64,000 bases of DNA. It comes from Mycolicibacterium goodii (lineage in GTDB: Bacteria > Actinomycetota > Actinomycetes > Mycobacteriales > Mycobacteriaceae). The position numbers and the translations under genes are program-made. The stretch is taken from positions 6,358,048 to 6,422,047 of the forward strand of contig NZ_CP012150.1 of assembly GCF_001187505.1 (NCBI RefSeq), in the 5' to 3' direction. The notes beneath the pieces were generated by a model. The model searched no databases and had not been told where the DNA came from. It saw only the letters and a program-made list of their open reading frames with translations. Shown here piece after piece: positions 28,285 through 36,780 of this stretch. Numbering within the stretch: position 1 is the stretch's first letter; every line of letters starts with the position of its first letter.

Positions 28285-28980
28285 GTGTCCTTCGCTGATG
28301 CAACGATCTCGCGTCTACCGCGGTTCATCCGGCCGTTCGCCGAACGGCACCATGAGCTGATCAAATTCGCGATCGTTGGAGCCACGACGTTCGTGATCGA
28401 CTCAGCGATCTTCTACACGCTCAAGCTGACCGTCCTTGAGCCCAAGCCGGTCACCGCCAAGATCATCGCAGGCATCGTGGCGGTCATCGCCTCCTACATC
28501 CTGAATCGGGAGTGGAGCTTCCGTGACCGGGGTGGCCGTGAGCGACACCACGAGGCCTTCCTGTTCTTCGCGGTCAGCGGCGTGGGCGTGCTGTTGTCCA
28601 TGGCGCCACTGTGGATCTCGAGTTACGTGCTGATGCTGCGCGTACCCGAGGTGTCGCTGACCACGGAGAACATCGCCGACTTCATCTCGGCCTACATCAT
28701 CGGCAACCTGCTGCAGATGGCGTTCCGGTTCTGGGCATTCCGGCGGTTCGTCTTCCCCGACGAGTTCGCCCGCAATCCCGACAAGGCGCTCGAATCCACT
28801 CTCACCGGCGGCGGCATCGCCGAAGCGCTCGAAGACGAGTACGAGGCGCACCACGGCTCCGACAATGCCGGTGACAACGTCGTGGACAATGTGGTGACCC
28901 CGATGCGCCGGTCAGGTGGTCGCCGGGCGATGCGTCAACTCGGTGACTCGTCGGATCCGAGGGTGTCGAAGACCTCGTGA
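28285..28980 (+). CDS. GtrA-family membrane protein
   Basis: 231 residues from GTG 28285. Four hydrophobic helices within residues 25-155 (IKFAIVGATTFVIDSAIFYT and SYILNREWSF are family-typical) followed by a ~75-residue hydrophilic tail rich in Asp/Asn. GtrA proteins help move polyprenyl-linked sugars across the membrane. Counterpart of Rv3277. Its 3' end overlaps the convergent PH-domain gene by 46 bp. Confidence 0.88.
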   Translation: MSFADATISRLPRFIRPFAERHHELIKFAIVGATTFVIDSAIFYTLKLTVLEPKPVTAKIIAGIVAVIASYILNREWSFRDRGGRERHHEAFLFFAVSGVGVLLSMAPLWISSYVLMLRVPEVSLTTENIADFISAYIIGNLLQMAFRFWAFRRFVFPDEFARNPDKALESTLTGGGIAEALEDEYEAHHGSDNAGDNVVDNVVTPMRRSGGRRAMRQLGDSSDPRVSKTS

Positions 28981-29453
28981 TAGAGCAGGGTGTGAACCTG
29001 CTCGACGCGCGGGATGTCGTAGAACTCAAGCGGATCCTGGCTCGCTGATTCGATGATCAGGGTGCCGGTCCGCAGGATGCGGTCGGACAATCCGTGCCGG
29101 AACTCCACGCTGTTGATCCGGGCCAGCGGGATGTCGATACCGCTTCGGGTCAACAACCCGTGACGGAACATCACCCGGCGGTCGGTGATCACGAAATGCG
29201 TTGTCAACCACGTCAGGAATGGCCACAGGGTGAGCCACCCGACGATGACGAGCCAGATCGCCAGGATCACCAACGAGACCACCAGCGTGGCGGTCGGATC
29301 CCAAGCGAGTGAGTTGACGTAGGCGGCACCGAAACTGGCCACCGCGGTGGCCAGGATCAGGACGAAGACCGGACCGATCAGCCGCTTCCAGTGCGGATGG
29401 CGGTGCAGGACCACCTGCTCGTCGGCAGCCAACACGTTGTCGGGATATCCCAC
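28935..29453 (-). CDS. Membrane protein with bacterial PH domain (YdbS-like)
   Basis: 172 residues from GTG 29453 (VGYPDNVLAADEQ). Two hydrophobic helices near 25-45 and 55-78, then a bacterial PH domain (TTHFVITDRRVMFRHGLL, IPLARINSVEF, GTLIIESASQDP). Counterpart of Rv3278c; function unknown. It is the last conserved gene before the exopolysaccharide block, 36 bp downstream of the heparinase-type gene on the same strand. Confidence 0.85.
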   Translation of the reverse strand: MGYPDNVLAADEQVVLHRHPHWKRLIGPVFVLILATAVASFGAAYVNSLAWDPTATLVVSLVILAIWLVIVGWLTLWPFLTWLTTHFVITDRRVMFRHGLLTRSGIDIPLARINSVEFRHGLSDRILRTGTLIIESASQDPLEFYDIPRVEQVHTLLYHEVFDTLGSDESPS

Positions 29454-29489
29454 GTGGGGAGTGTAGCCAGAGCACGGCTGCACCAGCGG

Positions 29490-31283
29490 TCAATGCCGCG
29501 ACGGGTGGTCCCCCCGGACAAGTGCACCGATGCCCGCGCGGGCGGTCGCGACCTCCTCGGGGCGCCCGACCCCGATCCCGAACACCAATGTCTGGTCGCC
29601 GCCTGCGGCACGTGCGGGCACGAGCATGACGGCGGTGGCGGGCTCGGGCCGCATGTACCGTCGGCTCCACGTCTTCTCGTCGATGCTGTCGATCGCACCC
29701 TCGTAGACGGTGATCGCGGTCTCGGTGCCGTTCAGCCGGGCGCGCACAGTCGTGCTGTGGTAGGTCTCGATACGCCAGTCGCTCGGGATGAGAAGCGTGG
29801 TGGCGCCGGGCGATCTGCCGGACCTCCACATGTCCACGATCAGCAGACCGCCACCTGCGAGCGCGCTGACGATGCGGGTGCACGTTCCTGCGGTGGTCGA
29901 GATCGTTCCGCCGATGCTCTCGACAGGCAGTTGTGCCTGCACCGCCTCAGGAATCGGCGCCGCGTGGTTGAGCTTGCCCACCTTGAAGCAGCCGGCGTAC
30001 TCCACCGGTTCGACGTCACGGAATCGAGGGCCGTTGTGACTGGCCGCCGAGCGCTCGTAGATCCGTTGCGGCCCAGTGGAGTACTGCGATGTTCCCGGAT
30101 CGACGATCAGTCGGTTGCCGTCCACGTCGACCTCGATCGCGAGGAAGTCGGCGTGTCCGTGCCCGGGGTTCCAGCGCGGTCCGATCTCGCCCGCATCCAG
30201 GATCGCGTCGACCGACCCGGAGCTCAGCCGGAAGTACCCGGCCTCCGGTAGGGACGGCGGAAGCCTCACACCTTCGGTGCACAGGAGTGTTGCCGGGGCC
30301 GGCACCTCATCGAGCCAGCTGTCGTTGAACAGCGCGATGTCGCCGTCTCGGTGGGTCAGAAAGAGCCAAGCGCCGGTCGCGGCGCCGGCCCGTTCCTGCG
30401 CCAATGTCCGGGTGGCGGAGGACAGGAAGGGGCACGCGGCGAAAATCTGCAGCGACATCACCGTGAGGCCCTGGTACATCGCCGACCGCTCGATCTGCAT
30501 CCCGTCGGCGAGAACGGTGGCGTCGATGATGCGCCGAACGTCGCGGTCGAGTCGCCGGGCGCGGGAACGCGAGATCGAACCCGCCGCCAGATGGTAGAGG
30601 CACAGGGCGGCGAGGTTGCGTTCTGTGTGATTGTTCCGGAGGTCGTGTTCGATGTTGCGCCAGAGGAACGCGGCATCCTGACGCGCGAACTGTTGGAATT
30701 CCGAACGTGTCCCGGCGTCGAGACTTCCTGTGGTCGATCCGATCGAGAGACCGCTCAGCACGGCGAGCAGCCGATGCGATGCGCCGTACGGGGACCAGTG
30801 CACCGAGAAGACACCGGGCGCGGCGAAAGACCTTGCGTGAGCGAAGCTCTTGAGCAGAGCACGTGCCGTCTGGTGGCCGGCCGGATCCGTGCCCGCCAGC
30901 AGCGAATGCAGAACTTCGAGCTGGCACAACTTCATTCGCCACAGATGGTGGTCATTCTCCTCTGGCAGCTCGTAGGCCCAGTCGATCCCGGCGATCGACC
31001 CGAAGTCGACCGTCCGGCCCAGCAGGGTGAACCGTCCCTCACCCGCGTCACGTATGTCCAGCTCGGAGTGCTGATAGAAGCGGCCGATGAAAGACGCGAG
31101 CTCCGGCGGGATCCGGTCGGCCGAAGCGGGCAATGGTAGGCGGTCGGCGGTTTTTTCGACCATCCGGGCATAGCGGTCCGGAAGTGCGGGCACCACACGG
31201 TTTCTCAGCAGACGCTTGGTCTGGTGTACCGCCATCTGCGGGGTGAGGCGCGCAGCGGCGCGCAGTGTCGTGTGCAGGGTCAA
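29490..31283 (-). CDS. Heparinase II/III family polysaccharide lyase-like protein
   Basis: 597 residues from TTG 31283; ATG 31235 (MAVHQTK) is the alternative. The N-terminal alpha/alpha toroid has NNHTERN at 217-223, matching the Asn-His catalytic motif of uronic-acid lyases, and the C-terminal beta-sandwich has PGHGHADFLAIEVD (375-379 HGHAD) and SAASHNGPR. Such proteins cleave or edit uronate-containing polymers and are common in EPS loci. No signal peptide is visible, so its site of action is unclear. It lies 38 bp after the initiating transferase gene. Part of the EPS operon by position. Confidence 0.85.
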   Translation of the reverse strand: MTLHTTLRAAARLTPQMAVHQTKRLLRNRVVPALPDRYARMVEKTADRLPLPASADRIPPELASFIGRFYQHSELDIRDAGEGRFTLLGRTVDFGSIAGIDWAYELPEENDHHLWRMKLCQLEVLHSLLAGTDPAGHQTARALLKSFAHARSFAAPGVFSVHWSPYGASHRLLAVLSGLSIGSTTGSLDAGTRSEFQQFARQDAAFLWRNIEHDLRNNHTERNLAALCLYHLAAGSISRSRARRLDRDVRRIIDATVLADGMQIERSAMYQGLTVMSLQIFAACPFLSSATRTLAQERAGAATGAWLFLTHRDGDIALFNDSWLDEVPAPATLLCTEGVRLPPSLPEAGYFRLSSGSVDAILDAGEIGPRWNPGHGHADFLAIEVDVDGNRLIVDPGTSQYSTGPQRIYERSAASHNGPRFRDVEPVEYAGCFKVGKLNHAAPIPEAVQAQLPVESIGGTISTTAGTCTRIVSALAGGGLLIVDMWRSGRSPGATTLLIPSDWRIETYHSTTVRARLNGTETAITVYEGAIDSIDEKTWSRRYMRPEPATAVMLVPARAAGGDQTLVFGIGVGRPEEVATARAGIGALVRGDHPSRH

Positions 31284-31321
31284 GATGAATCCCGTCGGGC
31301 GAACTCGGTCGAGATGGGGAC

Positions 31322-32773
31322 TCAGCGGCCCCGGTAGAAGAGCACCTCACGGAAGGTCCGCAGGATGATCTTGATATCGAGCCAGAGCGACCAGTTCTCG
31401 ATGTAGAAGTTGTCATACCGCGCCCGGTCGGCGATCGAGGTGTCTCCTCGCAGCCCGCTGACCTGAGCCAGGCCGGTGAGGCCGACAGGCACACGGTGCC
31501 GGTGCGCGTACCCGTCGTACTGGTCGGAGAACTGCTCGACGAAATGTGGACGCTCCGGCCTCGGACCGACCAGCGTCATGTCGCCCCGAAGGATGTTCCA
31601 GAGCTGGGGCAGTTCGTCGATGGATGTGGCGCGCAGGAAACGCCCGACGGGGCCGACGCGATTGTCGTTCGCCACACTCCACTGCGTCTGCGACTCCGTT
31701 TCGTCGACGGGCCGCATGGAACGGAACTTCAACACGTGGAAATGCCTGCCGCCGCGGCCGACTCGCACCTGGCGGAAGATGACGCCGGGGCCGCCCTCGA
31801 CCCGCACTGCCAGCGCTGCCGTTGCCAGGACGGGAGACAGCAGAACCAGTGCGGTCGCCGCGACCAGAATGTCGAATGCGCGTTTGATGGCCCTGGTCGG
31901 GCCGTAGAGCTTCGGATTGCGGATCCTCATCACCGGGATCGATCCGATGTGGTCGGCGGCTCCGGTCAGCATGTGGAAGTGGTGAAGTCGCGGCACGATG
32001 AGCAGCTCGACGTTGTGGCAGGTCGGAGTCCGCACGGCGTCCATCAGGGACTGCTCGTCGAAATTGCCGTCGGCGATCAGGACGTGGTCTGAGCCCGTGG
32101 TCAGGACCGCCACGTCCAGATCGGAAAGCCTTCCCAGCCGCGGGATCCCGTTGAGCGCAGGCGGGTCGTTGTCATCGACGAAGCCGACCAGTCGAAGTCC
32201 GTACTCGCGGTGTTCGGACAGTATTCGCGCGACCTCGGCCGCCACCGCTCCGCTGCCGATGAGGATGGTCCGATGCTGGGCGATATCCCGGCTTCGGGCC
32301 ATCGCTGTCAACCGGGTGGTCACGATCCGGCCGACGATCACGAGCGCCACTGACTGGCAGGCGGTTTCGAGGAAGGTGAGGACCGCGATCTTCTGGTGCA
32401 GCTGCAGGATGATCCCCGCGACCGTCGCGACGGACACCAGCAGCCTGCCGAGGACCGACGGGAGTTCGTCGAGAAGGCTGGGGTGCAGTCGTGCGGTGTA
32501 ACGTCGGCCTCCGGTGAGCAGCAGGACCGCGAGCACCGCCATGGTGAATACCGAATTCACCTGGGGTGGGCGCCACAGCAGCGGAGCCACCATCATGGCG
32601 AAATCGACCACGGGGACGACCATCCAGGCCCGCACGTGACCCAGCGGCCCCACCTGGGTGGGCGCGTGACCGGAGAGCAGCCCATCGACGGTGTCGTCGT
32701 TGACCTTTGAGCCTGCCGCGCCGAGGCGGCCTTGGTCACCGACGGAAACTGGTGTACCGATGACCTCAGCCAT
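31322..32773 (-). CDS. Exopolysaccharide polyprenyl glycosylphosphotransferase (initiating enzyme)
   Basis: 483 residues. Several N-terminal helices and a Rossmann-like middle (CoA_binding_3 type, ILIGSGAVAAEVARILSEH) precede the C-terminal bacterial sugar-transferase domain from about 290: KRAFDILVAATALVLLSPVL, VLKFRSM, SIDELPQLWNILRGDMTLVG and GPRPERPHF. This WbaP/CpsE-type enzyme puts the first sugar-phosphate on a polyprenyl phosphate and so starts each repeat unit. ATG 32773. Divergent from the phosphatase gene across 346 bp. Confidence 0.93.
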   Translation of the reverse strand: MAEVIGTPVSVGDQGRLGAAGSKVNDDTVDGLLSGHAPTQVGPLGHVRAWMVVPVVDFAMMVAPLLWRPPQVNSVFTMAVLAVLLLTGGRRYTARLHPSLLDELPSVLGRLLVSVATVAGIILQLHQKIAVLTFLETACQSVALVIVGRIVTTRLTAMARSRDIAQHRTILIGSGAVAAEVARILSEHREYGLRLVGFVDDNDPPALNGIPRLGRLSDLDVAVLTTGSDHVLIADGNFDEQSLMDAVRTPTCHNVELLIVPRLHHFHMLTGAADHIGSIPVMRIRNPKLYGPTRAIKRAFDILVAATALVLLSPVLATAALAVRVEGGPGVIFRQVRVGRGGRHFHVLKFRSMRPVDETESQTQWSVANDNRVGPVGRFLRATSIDELPQLWNILRGDMTLVGPRPERPHFVEQFSDQYDGYAHRHRVPVGLTGLAQVSGLRGDTSIADRARYDNFYIENWSLWLDIKIILRTFREVLFYRGR

Positions 32774-33119
32774 GGTTCTCCTCTGCAGCTTGGCAATCTC
32801 GAATGTGAGACATATTCGGGTTCGACGGGTGAAAGCCCGGTGAGTGAAATATTAGCGCCGGCGAAAACTGTTTGCACAGCAACGCATCAAATCGATTTCC
32901 CTGCGCCATCGGGGGTGGTGCGACGCCGACCGCCGAACGGTTTCTCCGGATGCCGACGGCAAGGGCGGCATAGACTCTGCTCGTCGGTCCCCCGCGGTTT
33001 TGCCAACGTTCGACCGCCATGCGTGCCAGCGACGCCGAAGGGGTGCCGCCATCTCGGGCAACGGCGGGGTCCCGACGAGAAAATGACCGTATGCGAGCAC
33101 TATTGGAAGGTCTGGCACC
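32774..33119. promoter_or_regulatory. Divergent promoter region inside the EPS locus
   Basis: 346 bp between the initiating transferase (minus) and the tyrosine phosphatase (plus). TAATAT on the minus strand (32854 to 32849) is a good -10 candidate for the transferase, and TAGACT at 32971-32976 is a -10 candidate for the phosphatase. No gene is supportable here. Confidence 0.4.
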
Positions 33120-33656
33120 CTGAACACGCTGTTTGTCTGCACCGGGAACATCTGCAGGTCCCCCACCGCGGAGAGGCTGGCCTCGGCCGGCGCCGCGCGC
33201 TTGGGCATCCATGACCTCACGGTGTCCAGCGCCGGGATTCGCGCCGTGGTGGGCCATCCCATCCACCACCATGCCGCCGCAGTTCTGGAAAGCTTGGGTG
33301 GCAATCCAAATATGTTTGCTGCACGGCGTTTGACGCGGGATATCGCCATGGCCGCCGACTTGATCCTGACCATGACGCGCGGGCAACGGGACACGGTTCT
33401 CACAATTGCCCCGCAGGCGCTTCGACGAACCTTCACCCTGGGCGAGGCAGCCCTGTTGGCCTCCGACCCGAATCTGACGAGCGTGGCGGAGCTGGCGGCT
33501 GCCCGGCCTCGGCTCCCGGCGCGGCAAGTGCCGGAGGTTCCCGACCCGTTGGGCAAGGACGTCGACTTTTTCATGACCGTGGGCGCACAGATCGCCGAAC
33601 TGTTGCAGCCGGTGCTGAGATTCTGTGCACGCATCGGCGACGTACCGGCACCCTGA
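33120..33656 (+). CDS. Low-molecular-weight protein tyrosine phosphatase (Wzb-like)
   Basis: 178 residues. The family N-terminus NTLFVCTGNICRSPTAERL is complete, but the codon before Asn-2 is CTG (33120) and there is no ATG, GTG or TTG between it and an in-frame TGA at 33084. GGAAGG at 33105-33110 is well placed for a CTG start. The P-loop is Cys7 to Arg13, and the general-acid Asp sits in VPDPLGKD. It would dephosphorylate the tyrosine tail of the BY-kinase in this locus. It is the only EPS gene on the plus strand. Confidence 0.85.
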   Translation: MNTLFVCTGNICRSPTAERLASAGAARLGIHDLTVSSAGIRAVVGHPIHHHAAAVLESLGGNPNMFAARRLTRDIAMAADLILTMTRGQRDTVLTIAPQALRRTFTLGEAALLASDPNLTSVAELAAARPRLPARQVPEVPDPLGKDVDFFMTVGAQIAELLQPVLRFCARIGDVPAP

Positions 33657-33721
33657 CCGGTTGCGGTCCTGGTGAGCAGGCGATTTCGCCGCTCGGAAGT
33701 TCACATCGATTCCCATGCTCG

Positions 33722-34780
33722 CTACCCGATGTCCACGGGGCGGGGAGCGGTGACCCGCTGCGACAGGCTTTCGGCGCCCCACTCGGGGTTGGCGATATGG
33801 ACAACCTGGGTCTCGCGCCTGTTCGTCGTGTACAGGCCCCAGTGCGGGTAACCCAGGATGCTCCGTCCCGAGCCATCGCGCAGATCGTCGTAGTAACCGA
33901 TCGGGGTGTCTTCATCGACAACCTGTTCACCGTTGATCCAAGCGTTCAGATGCCCCGCCTCACCGAAGGCCGCCTTCAGGGTTATGTAGGTCTCCGCGCC
34001 TTCGGCGGGCACATCCGATGCGAAATGCGTGACGGACATCCCGTTTTCGGCAGCGCTGGGGTCTGCTGCCTGGTCCCCGTACAGCCGTGCCGACGAGCAG
34101 GTCCGCACCGTCAGTTGGGAGTTGGCGACATCGACGAAGAGCACGGGGGTTCGCCCGACGTCTCGGTCCACACTGTGCCACTGGTGGACGATGCCTCGCC
34201 CCGCCGTGGAAAGCCCTGGGATGCTTCCCAGTACGAGACAGAAGGACGCCCACATGGTCCCCTCGCCCACACCGTCCTGTTGGCGGGCGACGAGCTCACT
34301 GCGACGACTGCCGCTGGCGGAATCATACGGCCCGGCAAAGTCGTCGGCCCGCACCTCGAATCGGAAGACGTCCGGACCCGGCATGGTCAACGACGCAGGC
34401 CGGCCCGCCTGGCGCATCACCTTGCCGTCGACACCGAGGTGGAACTCGTGGTCGGTGTCCACGTAGTCCCCGCGTCCGACGTCCGCGAGCGTCCACGTCG
34501 AGAGCATGTCCGCCACACCGGAGTAAGCGGGGTCCTTGAGCGCCTGTACCGGCAGGGCGTAGCTCCCATCTCTGAGCAATGCCGGGACCGGACAATCTGC
34601 ACCGCCGGCACCACAGATCATTGCCCGGATGTTCACCGCCTCATCCCGGGGGCCGACGAGCGCACGACCGGCCGACGGGGCAGCGCACGCTTCCAGACCG
34701 GTCGGTAGCAGTGCAGCACCTGCGGCCACCGCCGCACCGGAAGCGGCGTGCTTGAGAAACCGTCTACGGTCCACCATCAC
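33722..34780 (-). CDS. Tat-exported polysaccharide lyase (PL20/heparin-lyase-like)
   Basis: 352 residues. The N-terminus DRRRFLKHAASGAAVAAGAA is a twin-arginine signal, with a Cys at 32 that could be lipidated. The mature part has the jelly-roll pattern of the polysaccharide lyase family that includes glucuronan lyase: SRRSELVARQ, GTMWASFCLVL, GIVHQWHS and GYPHWGLYTTNRRETQVVHI. It would cut a uronate polymer outside the cell, trimming or releasing it. Assignment to PL20 rather than a related family is by motif only. Lies 50 bp after the SGNH lipoprotein gene. Confidence 0.78.
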   Translation of the reverse strand: MMVDRRRFLKHAASGAAVAAGAALLPTGLEACAAPSAGRALVGPRDEAVNIRAMICGAGGADCPVPALLRDGSYALPVQALKDPAYSGVADMLSTWTLADVGRGDYVDTDHEFHLGVDGKVMRQAGRPASLTMPGPDVFRFEVRADDFAGPYDSASGSRRSELVARQQDGVGEGTMWASFCLVLGSIPGLSTAGRGIVHQWHSVDRDVGRTPVLFVDVANSQLTVRTCSSARLYGDQAADPSAAENGMSVTHFASDVPAEGAETYITLKAAFGEAGHLNAWINGEQVVDEDTPIGYYDDLRDGSGRSILGYPHWGLYTTNRRETQVVHIANPEWGAESLSQRVTAPRPVDIG

Positions 34781-34831
34781 GTACCCCGGTCGAAAACGAG
34801 TGTGCGCATGAGTGTTCCTTCACCCGGACGT

Positions 34832-35620
34832 TCACGGTGCGGCATGCGCGGCCATCATCGACTCGATCACCGGCGTTATCCGCTGCGCCATGTACGCGTG
34901 CCCCTCGTTGGTGGGATGCACCCCGTCCGTTCCAATGAGGTCAGGTCTGTCGACGAACCAGCCGTCCGCCAGCGGATCGATGAACCGTGCGTGCAGGCTC
35001 TCGGCCCGGTCCTGCAGGATGTCGCGCGCACGCTGGACGTACCGTGGCGGGTTCGCATCCACCCATGGCGGGCCGATCACGATCAGTTGCGCTCCCGGAG
35101 CGGCGATCTCGGCATTCACCAGCGCCGTGCACGTCGCGTGGGCCAAGTCGCCTTCCGACGCGCGTGAATCGTTGCGTGAACCGAAGAACACCACCATTGC
35201 GTCATCGGGCCTGACAGTCGTGGCCACCTTGTCTGCGAACACGTCACCTCGATTGCCCGGCGTGACGTAGCCGCTGCCGCCTTCCGCGCCCAGGTCGATG
35301 GCCACGTCGTATCCCCGAGCACGGAGGTCCCGTTCGACGACCGCCGTCCAGCGATGTTGTCCGGTCCCGCCCTGAGGGCTGCCGTTCGTGTAGGAGTCAC
35401 CGATCACGGCCACGCGCTGCGGCGCGCCCGGCACCGGCACCGGTGGTGTCGAACGCGGCGGCGGAAGACAGGCGTACGGCTGATAGGTCGTGTCGACACT
35501 CGCGGCCGTCTGTGTGGTCGAGCACGCACCGACCATCACCATGAGCCCGGCGGCTGCGAACACGGCCAATTGCCTGGCCACCGAGCGGCAGACACTACCG
35601 GAGCCATCAAGGCGAGTCAT
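34832..35620 (-). CDS. SGNH/GDSL hydrolase lipoprotein
   Basis: 262 residues from ATG 35620. The signal peptide ends in a lipobox VGAC (Cys ~33), so the protein should be membrane-anchored outside. The SGNH residues are visible: VAVIGDSYTNGS (Ser nucleophile), FFGSRNDSR (block III Asn) and IGTDGVHPTNEGH (Asp/His). It probably removes O-acyl groups from the polymer, balancing the membrane acyltransferase next to it, which is inference. Starts 41 bp after the acyltransferase stop. Confidence 0.85.
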   Translation of the reverse strand: MTRLDGSGSVCRSVARQLAVFAAAGLMVMVGACSTTQTAASVDTTYQPYACLPPPRSTPPVPVPGAPQRVAVIGDSYTNGSPQGGTGQHRWTAVVERDLRARGYDVAIDLGAEGGSGYVTPGNRGDVFADKVATTVRPDDAMVVFFGSRNDSRASEGDLAHATCTALVNAEIAAPGAQLIVIGPPWVDANPPRYVQRARDILQDRAESLHARFIDPLADGWFVDRPDLIGTDGVHPTNEGHAYMAQRITPVIESMMAAHAAP

Positions 35621-35661
35621 GCGTGAACCTCTACTTTCACATGGATTCTTCGGTCGGATTC

Positions 35662-36780
35662 TCATGAGGCCGGATGCCCTCCGAATCGCTTGCGCAGGCC
35701 GCGCAAGCGTTTGGTCGTCAACCGGTAGGCGATGTCGGAGACGACGACCGTTCCGATGAGCGCAAGTCCGATCGCCCAACCGCGACTCGGCAACACGGCC
35801 AGCAGAATCGCGAGCAGCGGGAAGTGCCACAGGTACATCTCGTAGCTGATCTTCCCGAGATGCGATATGACGCGGGTTTCGAGTGTCCTCCGCAACCATC
35901 CGTAGTTGGGCATGAAGATCGCGCCGACGAAGAAGACACCGATCGCCAGGCTCTGAAACGAGTATTTCCAAGCGATTTCGTAAGCCTGAGACCAGTGGAC
36001 CATCGAGGCCAGCATGAGAGCCGCTCCGCCCCATACCAACACGTGCCCCCACACAGCCTTGGCCGGAAGACGCAGCCAACCGTAGTCGAGGAGCAGCGTC
36101 AGCAACACACCCGCGGCGATCGAGTCGAGCCTGGTCACGGTGAAGTGGTAGTTGAATTGATCCGCCAGGGGCAGGGGCATCGCCGCGTACACCCACACCC
36201 GCAGGATCAACGGCGCAATCATCGCGACCACCATTGCGACCACGCGCGATCGGCGCGATCGGAACAGCAGCAGGACCGCGGGCAGCAGGAGATAGAAATG
36301 CTCCTCCACGGCGAGGCTCCACAGCGGCTCGATCGCCGGATATCCCTCGTTCCAGCCCCATGCCATGGCACCGAACTTGACGATGTTCCCCAGGTAGGCG
36401 AACGACAGGATGATCTGCACCGGCGAGAACTGAGCCGGGTACAGAACGTACAGGACGGGCACACAGACAATGCCCATGAGGAACAACGGAGGCAACAACC
36501 TGATGAAGCGACGGATGTAGAAGGGTTTGAGCGCTAGCGCCCGGTGGAATCGTTTCTCCTCGGCCAGCAGCAGTCGGCTGATCAGGAATCCGCTGATGAA
36601 GAAGAAGATCGATACGCCGAATCCGCCCGGAAGCACCGGGACGATCTCGAAATGCCGTATCACGACGATGAGGACGACGAGCAACCGCAATCCGTCCAGC
36701 CCGTACACGTAACCGTAGGCCGCGCACGGGTTGTTCGTCGCACTGTTCGTCGCACCGATCCGACTTTTCTGCCTCAACAT
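35662..36780 (-). CDS. Membrane acyltransferase 3 family (OafA/YrhL type)
   Basis: 372 residues from ATG 36780, overlapping the polymerase stop by 7 bp. About ten helices. The N-terminal YGLDGLRLLVVLIVVIRHFE holds the family's catalytic His, followed by GGFGVSIFFFISGFLISRLL, FYIRRFIRLLPPLFL and EPLWSLAVEEHFYLLLP. Such enzymes O-acetylate surface polysaccharides. The context in the EPS operon supports modification of the same polymer. Confidence 0.92.
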   Translation of the reverse strand: MLRQKSRIGATNSATNNPCAAYGYVYGLDGLRLLVVLIVVIRHFEIVPVLPGGFGVSIFFFISGFLISRLLLAEEKRFHRALALKPFYIRRFIRLLPPLFLMGIVCVPVLYVLYPAQFSPVQIILSFAYLGNIVKFGAMAWGWNEGYPAIEPLWSLAVEEHFYLLLPAVLLLFRSRRSRVVAMVVAMIAPLILRVWVYAAMPLPLADQFNYHFTVTRLDSIAAGVLLTLLLDYGWLRLPAKAVWGHVLVWGGAALMLASMVHWSQAYEIAWKYSFQSLAIGVFFVGAIFMPNYGWLRRTLETRVISHLGKISYEMYLWHFPLLAILLAVLPSRGWAIGLALIGTVVVSDIAYRLTTKRLRGLRKRFGGHPAS

